NCBI RefSeq assembly: GCF_024713945.1
Contig: NC_134678.1
Span: forward strand, 4,960,001 to 5,024,000
Direction of reading: 5' to 3'
Length of the DNA stretch: 64,000 nucleotides
Source of the DNA: Dermatophagoides farinae
Taxonomy: Eukaryota > Arthropoda > Arachnida > Sarcoptiformes > Pyroglyphidae
In this document: positions 53,605-64,000 of the stretch, piece after piece
How the letters are laid out: the number at the start of each line of letters is the position of its first letter
Numbering within the stretch: the stretch's first letter is position 1
Made by a program: the position numbers and the translations under genes
Notes under the pieces: model-generated
What the model saw: only the letters and a program-made list of their open reading frames with translations
Database searches by the model: none
Told to the model about the DNA's origin: nothing

Positions 53605-54507
53605 TCATAACAATAATGCGTCAAAATCGCAAGACTAAATATGGATGTAAATAAAAAAAAATAATAATAATAATAATCTTTTATATATTTCAAAATCAAT
53701 ATTATCACACTTACATTGCATTTTAGTTGAATATTTTGACACGAATTATCCGTTTCGGCAGCAATAGGTGAAAATTTTATTTTTTCAATACATCGATAAT
53801 ATTTTTCAGCCGTATTTGAACCATAATCATGTTGGTTCAATAGGTCATCAATTCGATCAAATAATTGCTCTTCGCTGAATGTTAGTCGAGATATCAATGT
53901 GAATCCACAATTCGAACACTTAATGATGGTGGATTCTTGTTGATGTCCAAATACCAATATTGCACGACAACAAAGCATACAAGTGATTTGGTATCGATTA
54001 TTAAACATATCTTCCAATTCAAGTGCATCACTCTCATCTGGATGCCAATAATTCATTTCATTTAGTTCCTGTTCCAAAGGTTGAAGAAATTGTTCATAAT
54101 ATTCAATCATTTCATCGTGATCGATAGTTGAACCATTCATTTCAATCCAAATATCATTCATCATTTGTTGGATGGAAACTTTTTGATCAACACCAGAATC
54201 TTCGTCCAATCGAATTTTTCGAAATCGATTAAACAGATTTGTTCGCTTTTCCTCATTTCGGTTATGCCATTCATTCAAACATCTCTTTAAAATGAGTTAA
54301 ATAAAAATAATTATTCATCAATTTATTACCATAGTATCAATCATCAAATACATCACGATAGTTGTTGAACCATTGTGGGGATTTTATTTGTGATTGTTGC
54401 TTGAATAGTGATCTAAGATTCCGTTTTTTCGCACTCGATCCCGGTGTCCGTGTATTGATAGATCGATAATTATTTTTATCAGGACTAGAAAAAAGATCAA
54501 CGTCCAT
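53605..54507 (-). CDS. RPAIN: RPA-interacting protein (RPAIN), nuclear import adaptor for RPA
   Basis: Three exons: 54352-54507, 53715-54284 and 53605-53634 (the last encodes only nine residues and the stop); 251 residues, human RPAIN 219. The conserved N-terminal block SPQW...YRDRCLNEW parallels human SPPW...FRQRCLERM and is recovered only across the first splice junction. The C-terminal zinc-finger-like part has Cys154/157, Cys175/178 and the final CNSC at 241-244, again made across a junction; human RPAIN likewise ends with a Cys pair and a short hydrophobic tail. Role from the family: it binds the replication protein A complex and carries it into the nucleus with importin beta. It is head-to-head with GMPPA and convergent with the membrane protein gene. 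Confidence 0.92.
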
Positions 54508-54753
54508 TAGTTATGATGTTATTTTTGTAATTCAGTTTTGATTATTCAGAAAAAAATGTCGATGAAAACAAAAAAAAAGCAACATAAGCAATATTCAATG
54601 GCACAACAGTTAACTGCATTCAAAACAATGATTTTTTTCATTCATTACCATCTGGTGTTCCGATTCGAAAGCATTCTGATTGAGTCGATCATCCAATTTT
54701 TAAAGCTTGTTGAACTGAAATTCTTGTGAATTTATTATTTGCAAATTGCAAAG
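54508..54753. promoter_or_regulatory. Putative bidirectional promoter between RPAIN and GMPPA
   Basis: Only 246 bp separate the two start codons, which point away from each other, so both 5' UTRs and core promoters must lie here or overlap. An open frame at 54538-54729 crosses the interval but looks like chance. No TATA box or named factor site stands out. The assignment rests on gene layout alone. Confidence 0.5.
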
Positions 54754-56239
54754 ATGATTAAAGCTGTAATAATTGTTGGTGGTCCACAAAAAGGTTTGTT
54801 CTGAATGGATTAAAACAGATTGATTAGATAAAATTTATCCAAATTTAGGTACCAGATTTCGTCCATTATCTTTCAATTCTCCAAAACCATTGTTTCCAAT
54901 TGCCGGTTTACCGATGATCGAACATTTGATTAAAGCATGTATTCAAGTTCCAAAAATGAAAGAAATTCTATTGATTGGATTCTATCAACTGGATGATGCT
55001 TTTACCGAATTTATTCAATCAATGACATTGAAATATCAGATTAGTATCCGATATTTACAAGAGTACACCCCACTAGGCACGGCTGGTGGTATCTATCATT
55101 TCCGTGATATGATCCGCTTGGGAGATCCAGAAGCTGTATTTCTCATTAATAGTGATGTTTGTGGAAATTTTAATCTTGATTCAATGTTGCATTTTCATCG
55201 TCATATTCCACATTCGGATAAATTAATTACAATCATGGCAACAGAAGCTACACGTCAACAATCACTCGAGTATGGTTAGTAAATAGTCTGATTTAACTTT
55301 CATAGATTTTAAATGTCTTCTAATGAAATTTTTATATAGGATGTATTGTGGAAGATCCGGATACGCATGAAATGTTGCATTATGTTGAAAAACCTGGATC
55401 ATTTGTTAGTACGACAATTAATTGTGGTGTATACATATTTTCAACCGGACTTTTAAGTTATCTATCATCGGTTTTCAAAGAGAAACATGAATCAAATATG
55501 AATGATGTCGATATTCTCAATATGGATACAACATCAATGAATCGTGCTCATTCGGATGCCATTAGTTTGGAATATGATGTTTTCAAACGTTTATTTGAAT
55601 CGAAAAAAATTTACATTTTCCATCAAAAAGAACATTTCTGGTGGAGTCCGATAAAAACGCCCAGTTCAGCCATTTATGCTAATCGACATTATCTTTCAAC
55701 ATATCGAAAATTTAATCCAGAATTATTGAGTTCAACCGAACCCAGTGGAAATGGTCCTACAATCATTGGCGATGTATATATTGATCCAACAGCTGTTATA
55801 GATCCGACAGCCAGGGTAATTGAATTTAAATTATATCGTAATCCATAATTTATAGTTGTTTTTAATTTTATAGATTGGTCCAAACGTAAGCATAAGCGAA
55901 GGTGTCAAAATTGGTGCCGGTGTTCGCATAAAAGAATCAATTATATTGAAAAATGTAACCGTTAAAAATCATTCATTGATCATGTATTCAGTGCTTGGAT
56001 GGAATTGTGCCATTGGTACATGGTCTCGTGTAGAAGGAACACCTTGTGATCCAAATCCTAATCGTGCCTATTCCAAAATGGAAAATCTTCCATTATTCGA
56101 TTGTGATGGAAAACTTAATCCATTAATTACGGTTTTAGGTTGTAATGTAAGGGTTACATCAGAAATTATCATATTGAATTCAGTTGTATTACCTTACAAA
56201 GAAATTAATCGAAGTTATAAAAATGAAATTATTTTATAA
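54754..56239 (+). CDS. GMPPA: GMPPA, regulatory subunit of GDP-mannose pyrophosphorylase
   Basis: Four exons: 54754-54793, 54849-55274, 55340-55815 and 55874-56239; 435 residues, human GMPPA 420. The N-terminal nucleotidyltransferase domain starts with the GMPPA-type signature GGPQKGTRFRPLS (residues 9-21). PLGTAGG, NSDVC and VEKPGSF follow, all shared with the family. The C-terminal left-handed beta-helix of hexapeptide repeats (IGPNVSISEGVKIGAG) is followed by RVEGTPCDPNPN and the family ending EIIL. GMPPA binds GDP-mannose and restrains the catalytic GMPPB subunit in the cytosol, setting the supply for glycosylation. Exon 1 ends after 13 codons plus one base; the first and third introns are short (55 and 58 bp). 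Confidence 0.96.
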
Positions 56240-57614
56240 TTTAATAACGATATAAACTTGTTGTTGATCATGATTAAAAAAAAATTTTGATTTTATAAAA
56301 TGATCATTGATTTTTACGTCACGATGAATGGAACAGAAAACTCATTCAATCCATTGTGATAAAAATAAGAATAACTCTTGTCCATTTGAAAATATAAAAA
56401 TAGACAATTTATTTCCGTATTTATTGTCTCACTACTCGTTTAAATCACCTGTTGTATGATATGTCATCATTTAATCGTTAATGATGATCAATTGTGTGCG
56501 ATCATTATCATTTTTTATTATTATAGATCATCTAGTATTATGATTTTTTTTCATCTCCATCAACAAATTGTACATTAAAATCCTATGTATTTAAGATTCA
56601 ACTTTATCGTTTTATTTTTTTTTTCTTATCCGATTCGAAGAATCGTTAGTATTGTTGAAATGAATGGAAAAAAAGAATGAAAGATAGACTTACATAAATA
56701 GGTGATTGAAAACAAATTTAATTCGATGATGAAAATCATCGACTTTTGGATGGATCATCATCAATCATTACCACCGATGATGATCATTATTGAACGACAC
56801 ACACAGTATTGTTATCGTTGATGATGATGATGATGATCGGTATATTGTAAGTTTTTTCTTTTTTTTTTGTTGATGATCTGATATCTAATCACATATTGCG
56901 AGCAAGTACATCAACAACAACAACAACAATAACAACAAAATCCAGCTAAAGAACATTCTTCAAGAAGAAAGAAAATGTTTTTTCTCGAATCGATTCGAAT
57001 TTCTATTTTTTCAATAATGAGTTTTTTTTATAATTCCATTTGATAGAAAAAAATAATCATAATCCAAATGGTTTAAATGTGAAAGATAAAAATTGACGAA
57101 TAATGGCCAATAATTCTAAATATCATTTCAGATTATCCAGAAGACGATGAAAAAGTTTATTTTATTTTATTTTTTTTGCTGGTCGATGGTTATTGAACAA
57201 GTATAGTTCATTTTTGTTCTTCTGTTATTTTATTTTTGTTTTGTTGAGATGATAAAAAAAAGAATAAAATGAAATGCATTAAATTTTTGCAGTATTCAAA
57301 CCATAATCAACCATTAACCTGGATGAATATGAAAAATGAATGAATTAGAAAAAAAAATCCAAATAAAAAAAAATGAAATGAATCGCTTTTCATCACATTT
57401 ATATTCGAGGGTCTACTATTTACTATTACAACTACTACTAATGGTAACAATGACCAAAAAGAAAAGAATAAAAAAAAACTCATATATGGACAGATTGATC
57501 AATTCGAGACAAACGAATGATGATGATGATGATGATGAACAGAAGAAAAAAAAATTTAGTTTATCAAACTCAATCTTGTGTATAGCTGTCAAAAATGATA
57601 CTTTATGAGTGAGT

Positions 57615-57618
<4 letters not shown>

Positions 57619-57652
<34 letters not shown>
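57619..57652. repeat. (GA)17 microsatellite
   Basis: A pure GA tract preceded by GAGT units; it resembles the AG array in ULK intron 1. Confidence 0.9.
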
Positions 57653-57654
<2 letters not shown>

Positions 57655-58443
57655 TGGAAGAAAATCTAATTTTGTCCATTTTATGTTCAAGATTTTTTTT
57701 TCTTTCCATAATACTTCCATATTTCTTTCACTGTCCGGTTATCTTCATCATCATCATCATCATCAGTATCAGTTCGGGTCGAACAAAAAAAAATGAATGA
57801 ATGAACATCTATTGTATCCATATCCTAAATCATCATTAATCGTATAATAGCTGAGGTCAAATAAAAAAAATTTTTGAATTGAAAATAGGCAAAAAAAATT
57901 TTTTTTTTTGAAATTAGATGTAGCGCGTGTCTACACACAAATCTAATATTATGGATTGAGATTATATTTATAGAAAGAACAATATCTAAATGAATGAGTG
58001 GAAAAAAAATGGGCAAAGTCCAATTGTTAATTTCATTCTTTGAACTCGGATGGAGAAAAAAAACTGAATCAACCAAAGAAAATGGCATACAGAGACAATT
58101 TGAGAAAATGATGTGATTTTTTTTCGGCTACCAGATAATTAAGTTATCAAAATAAATTCAAGTATAAATAAATATAAGATGAACAGATAAAAAGGCAATG
58201 ATATGGACAAGATTCGCTGTTCAATGTTGAGAATTAAATGTCAAGAATCATGGAAACAATAAAATACTGGACAATTGATCATTTACAACTGAAATGATTT
58301 CTGTATAATATTTTTTGTTGAAAAAAAATGAAGTAATCACGTTCTATCATCATTATGTTTATTCATCATCATAAAGAAAACATCGTAACATACATGGTCA
58401 TCATACGATCTTCATATCTTCATTTCAAAATCTTCATTATGAC

Positions 58444-58475
58444 TGTTTGTTTGGCTCATTAAAGCCAAACAAACA
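58444..58475. repeat. Perfect 13-bp inverted repeat with 6-base loop
   Basis: The arms TGTTTGTTTGGCT and AGCCAAACAAACA flank the loop CATTAA. There is no adjoining gene for it to terminate or regulate. Confidence 0.8.
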
Positions 58476-61400
58476 AGAAATTGAATATATTGCCCAAAAA
58501 CATTGAAAAATAAAACCAAAAAAAAAAAAAAAACATAATTTTAACGAAAATAAATGATACAAAAATCAATGGAAAAACTTCATTAATCATTTTCGATTCA
58601 TTCATTCAGGTTAAAATATTGATAATTGAAAAGTTAAATAATAATATTACATCACATGAATTCGCAGCTATGAATTGATGCCTATTTGTAAACTAAAACA
58701 GAGAAAAAAAACATTTTTCATCCCTTTCAGACGCGAAAAAAACACGATCATATTTTATTTTAATAGTTTCGAATCGAAAGTGTTGCCATGTTGATCGATC
58801 GATTTTCAATCAAAACAAGAAAAAAAAACCAAACGCGATCAGTTCATAAAAAACCGGATCTAAATTGAAAAAAAACGATTAATAATTGAAAAATAAAATA
58901 TTTAAGAATCTTGATACCGTGAATGTGTGTAAGTTCAATGAATATCTCAATCAATATGTGGCCACACACACACACACAGACTTATATGGATAAAATCGAT
59001 TATTATCATTATATTTTGTGGTTCAGATGTATAACAACAACAACAACAACAAAAATTTCAATTATCAGTACACGTTTTTTTCCAAGCCAAAATTTAAAAG
59101 GATAGTAACAACAACAACAACAACAACAAAAAAAATCATCCATTCATTCAATATCATATATGAAAAGGTTAGAGCAGAATAATCATCACGATGTTGGTCC
59201 ATATCATGCAATATAATAAATGAATCATTATGAGTATAATCTAATTTAGTTTTAATGGTAAAGAACGAGAATATAGCAAAAATGATTTTGAGCTATATTA
59301 TTATTATCATCATCATTTGTCGGCAAAAAAAAGTAAGGAAATATGGAAGACGAAATACCACGAAAACCCGTAAACAGTTGATGAATTTTTTTTTTCGTGA
59401 ACTTTTTCTGATGGTCATCATCATTTTCTTCATTGAAATTAAACACACAACTGAATTATTATATTTCACAACCGTTTTATTAGCTGTGTGGTGATGTTAC
59501 ATATTGGTGACCTCAAGCATTGATTTTTCTTTAAAACGTTCGGACTTGATTAATTTTATGAAATTTATGATTCTGTTTAAGTAAAAAATTAAATTCTTTT
59601 TTTTGTAACATATCCAATTACAAAAGGATAAAATGATTAAAGAAGAAAGGAAAAAAAGATGGCTAATTGATTGAGCTATTAGTTTCATATTACATCATCA
59701 TCATCATCATTGTCTATTGATAGGATTTTGGTCATTATTAATCCATGACCAAAACCCTCACATCCTTTTCGATGGAAAAAACAAAAAACAATCATTCATG
59801 ATATTCGCAATTTAAGATGATAGGTATGAAAAATCAATTCTTCACAACTGAATATCAAATTAACAGGTTATCTTGTTTTGGTTATCAATATTTCTTCATT
59901 ATTATCATTATCAATTATAATTGCTCTATGTAATAACATTGGAAATAATGAGAAAAATATTGAACTGAAATATTTTGAATAACAAAATAAAAAAAACCGA
60001 TTAATTGTATTTCATCATCAAGTGTGTGTTGAACACAATACATCACCAGCTTCTTTTAAATAATGAACAAATGAACAAGACAAATGCCAGTGATTTGATT
60101 TGATTTGATTTAATTCAATCAAACTATTTCTATTTTGTATATTTTAGATGCTTACACATATACATGAACAACGTAGAACAAGAAAAAGTTTTACAGAAAC
60201 AAAATGATGAATTTCTGGACAGACACAACGAAAAAAAAACAAAATGCTCGCGTGTTGCATAAGATTTATCGTTCGTGACTTGCACATTAAACCTATGCAA
60301 TGACGAACATGATGATGATATAACAAACGCGACAACAACACAGATAACACGAATAAACATGATGAAAAACGATGATCGAGTTTGACCACCATTATCATCA
60401 TCATCATCATCATTTGATATATAACTATACAGTTTAACCACATTATGAATACATAATCTGTAATAATAGAGTTTTGAATTTTCTGTCTTGAATCAAAAAA
60501 AAAAAAAAATGTAGAAATATTGGCAGCGAATTTTTTTTTTGCTTGTTTCATTTGTTGTTGTTGTTGTTGGACATCATTTAAATCATTCATCTCCGGCTCG
60601 TGTTTGTTTCTTAAATTTTTTGTTGTTGTTGTTCTGTTTTATCCTCTCCCTTTTCGTTTAAGAAATTCATTCATTGTGTATGACATTCTATACATTTTTT
60701 TTCTTTTACATCATTTCATTCGATTCATATTCATTTTTTTTGTTGCTCATATATAATTGATATTTATATCGCTTTCATGCTGTGTGTGTGTGTATCATTG
60801 AAAAGCTTATAGCTGAAATGTTGTTGTTGTTATGTGTGTGAATGAAATAAAAAAAAATTCTCAGGTTGATAATGTATAATAATCATGTTTAGATGTTGTT
60901 GTTGTGATTTATGTAAAATGATAATTCCGATCAAATAAACAACCCTCTAATCTAGATTCAAAAGGAATCAAAAACACATTCATATTCGTGTTTTTTTTTT
61001 GATGAACCAACGAATGAATATCGAAAATTGTATATATGATAATTTTTGATGATGATGAGCGGAAACATGATCAAACAAAAAACCGGCTGGAGATTGCTTG
61101 GAAGCCAATCATCACAAAAAAGATAAAAAGAAAAAGAAAAAAAAATGAAAAACCATATAGATCATGCATGTCAATGGATGGATCAGAAATGAAAATGGAA
61201 ATCATCATCATCATCATCAACATATACATGATGCATACAATTTTCAGAAATCATAAATTTCCATATCTATTCTTGATTCACATCTATGTTAGCAAATAGT
61301 TGAATTGTTGTTGATGGAATAAAAGAAAAAAAAATCAACTTTTTTTCCATTTGAAATATGTTTAGCTACGTAAAAAAAAGAGCATAGGCACACACACACA

Positions 61401-63548
61401 CAAAGAAAAAGAAATCAAATCATATATATTGATGATGATTGGTTCACCAAAAAAAAAGAAAAAATAAATATTAAACTCGAAAGACAGCAAATAAAAAAAA
61501 CAGAGAAATGTCCGAATTTTTTTTTCTTTATTTTCATGAATGAAATGAAATGAAATGAACGGATGAACGAAATGAATGAATGAATGGAAAAAAATTTGAT
61601 GTCAGACATGAAAAAAAAATTCGACCCAAAAAAATTACAAGATGAATGAAATGAATAAATGACATCCATCATCATCAACTAACAATCGCATTTAGTCCAG
61701 TAACAAAATTTTATTCATTTCTCATTACATTCACCACCAGCAGCAGCAGCAATAATTTTGATTTGATTTTTTTTCCATGTCTAATATTTCATCTCCTTTA
61801 TGAGGTTTGATTGACTTGTTTAGAAAAAAAATATGAATGAAAGAATGAATGGTCAAAAATACCCTAAAGTCCGGTGTACAGTGCGCGGATAATGTAAGAA
61901 AAAAAATATTTTGACACACTATTGTCATTGAAAATGAGCATTATCTGTTGGGGCATACAGACTTTATGGTAATGGGATCCACCACCAATTATGGAAATAA
62001 ATCACAAAATCGGTATAAATCAAACGGTAAAAAAAACAAGGGCCACACACATACAATCATGTATCAGTCTTATTAATATCATCATCATCATCATTAAATT
62101 GTTCACTAAAGAAAATATATAAAGAGAAGATTAATTAGAAAAAATAAAATGGAATTTAAAATCTAAAATTTTTCTTCTTCTTACCATGATTACAAAAAAA
62201 AATTGGATGGGCTTGTCGTTGTTATTATTGTTCTACTACCTAATAATAACGGTTATTCGTTTTGCAAAGAAATAAAAATCGAGACAATCCCATATAAAAC
62301 GATATTGGTGATTTATGCCACAATACATTTTGTGATTTATCTATTTGTAATGACTTAATTAATTTATTATATTATATATATGTGTGTATGTCGTGCTATC
62401 ATCATGAATGAATTTTTCGTATTGAATTATTAATAGATTTAAAATAATGAAGAAAATATTATCATTCGAAAAATTTTAGTGATAAACTTAATTGTTTAAA
62501 GTGGATAAAACAAAACCAAATGAATTGAAATGATATAATTACAGGGTATACCATAGTAGTATTATAATAAAGAAAATGAATCATAAAGAAAAATTTCCAA
62601 TTGAATGAAAAATCAAAACAAGAAAAGAACCGCTAATTTTAATTTTTAATCAATTTTTTCTTAGCCTATTTATACAATCATATATAAATGATGATAATTC
62701 ATTATCGAATATGTGAAAAGAAAAGAATAAAAAACTTTAACCGAAAATTAAACTGTTAAATGGGTAAATAAATGATTGAATGAATGAATGAAACCGCATA
62801 ATTATAATTACAAATGTATCCATTATTATTATCATCATCATCATCGATTGTATAATTGAATAGGATGTAATTGACCCAATTGAATTGAATATATCAAAAA
62901 AAATTTTTTTTGTTTAGTAAATTTATCATTTTAAACATCATCATAATTTCTATTTGAAATACAAGAAAATTATTTTTTTTTGTGAACAAAAAAAAAAAAA
63001 AAAAATAACGGTGCGGCTAATTCTACGATTACGATGATGATGATGATTTGTATTATTAAAATGATTTCATTATCTCGTTTCATCATCATCATCATCATCA
63101 TCGGGATGATTATTTGGATTGAGAAGGATGGGCCAAAATTTTTCATGTTATGCATTCGGTAATATATAATTGTAAATCCCTCTCCTTAGTCTCTATCGGT
63201 AGTTATCTATGTGTGTGTGTGTGTGTGTGTGTATTTGTCTGTTGTTTCTCACATTTACAATTTGCTCTGTATCTATCCATCTATGTGTGTGTGTGTGTGT
63301 GAGTATATATATCTATGTTCTCTTTTATTGACGCCTGACGCCTTATATATATATAATATATATATGTTATATTCGATCGTATTCACCTCACCATTCATCC
63401 ACATTTCAATCATTCAAAAGATCGGAATGAAGAAATGAATGGATGAGAAAATTGAACGTTACGCCCGAATCATTATAGAGCACTCTACATTCGAATACAA
63501 AAAAAAGACTTACAAACATAGTTCCCATTCAAAATGTTGTTTCTTACA

Positions 63549-63943
63549 TTACAATTGTTTGTCCAGTCTTGATATATTTGCTCCAATTTGATTCATTGCC
63601 ATATCCTATAATAATATAATTATGATGATGGTTATTATTATTATCATTGGAATCGATTGGTATGTTTTGTAGAGAAAATTTACTTCTTTCAATCTAGATC
63701 ATGAGATTGGAAAAAAATATTTAATTTTTTTCTGTCCAAAAAAAAAAGAAAAATCTGTTTCAAGAAAAAAAACAAACAACGAATAATGAATGAATGCAGA
63801 TTATTAAAATGATGTAAACTTACTTACCTACTTACAACACATATATACAACACATGGATGGATATGTTTTACATCATATATCACACATAGAAAATAACAT
63901 GAATTTCGTTCACCTTATCTAATTTGATCAGATTTGATGTTAT
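63549..63943 (-). CDS. Possible 3' end of a coiled-coil protein gene (partial)
   Basis: Two small minus-strand exons, 63914-63943 (10 codons, T-rich acceptor, donor AAG|GTGAAC) and 63549-63605 (18 codons and TAA, acceptor TTATAG), join in phase 0. The joined peptide, from ITSNLIKLDK to ANISRLDKQL, places hydrophobic residues every three or four positions, as in a coiled coil. The rest of the gene would lie beyond the right edge. The second exon also reads openly in another phase, so the call is tentative and the family unknown. Confidence 0.25.
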
Positions 63944-64000
63944 CTTTGGTAGGAAAAAAAACACCTGTTGCATAAACAACAAGATTGATTGAATAACCAA

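Larger units (their letters stand above)
56240..63548. other. Non-coding stretch downstream of GMPPA
   Basis: Open frames here are short and low-complexity. Visible items are (GA)17 at 57619-57652, a hairpin at 58444-58475, CAACAA tracts near 59034-59051 and 59107-59130, and TG/TA tracts near 63210-63365. No conserved exon or RNA gene was recognised. Confidence 0.6.

Noticed and set aside
60130-60590. Minus-strand frames of 103 and 148 codons
   Set aside because: They overlap each other in different frames and are low-complexity with Met, Asp and Phe runs; no conserved segment.

Overview
The window is nuclear DNA from an animal. It is very AT-rich and crowded with simple repeats (CA/TG, GATGAT, CAACAA, A and T runs). 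Genes have short GT-AG introns and are separated by multi-kilobase stretches without coding signal. Base composition, codon use, His/Gln/Asn/Asp-rich low-complexity protein segments and metazoan gene families fit a small arthropod. An astigmatid mite of the house-dust-mite or scabies-mite type is my best guess; this is an inference, not something the sequence proves.

Layout. Positions 1-10453 hold no gene I can support. On the minus strand follow DNAJC19/TIM14 (10454-10994) and a large multi-exon gene (shared exons 11309-21379). That gene encodes a protein of about 1650-1760 residues with an eight-cysteine FYVE-like finger of the Slp/Slac2 Rab-effector type and, much later, one Ig-like domain. 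Three possible first coding exons (21871-22289, 22854-23149, 29952-30046) all end in the same codon phase and could each join the shared part. Positions 23150-34966 are otherwise non-coding and contain a diverged tandem duplication (25592-27249). MBLAC1 (34967-35590, intronless) and an Atg1/ULK autophagy kinase (36376-49005, 11 exons, 1055 residues, 6.7-kb first intron) follow on the minus strand.

A compact cluster lies at 52.8-56.2 kb. It holds an unrecognised four-pass membrane protein (plus strand), RPAIN (minus strand, convergent with it, stop codons 35 bp apart) and GMPPA (plus strand, head-to-head with RPAIN across 246 bp). Positions 56240-63548 are non-coding as far as I can see. At the right edge two small minus-strand exons may be the 3' end of a coiled-coil protein whose body lies outside the window.

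The genes do not form one pathway. Mitochondrial import (DNAJC19), vesicle or Rab traffic (FYVE-Ig gene), RNA or metabolite hydrolysis (MBLAC1), autophagy initiation (ULK), nuclear import of RPA (RPAIN) and GDP-mannose control (GMPPA) are ordinary housekeeping neighbours. The FYVE-Ig gene, with its domain pairing and apparently interchangeable N-termini, is the most unusual item. All exon structures were built by hand from splice signals, phase and recalled family sequence; no transcript data were available.
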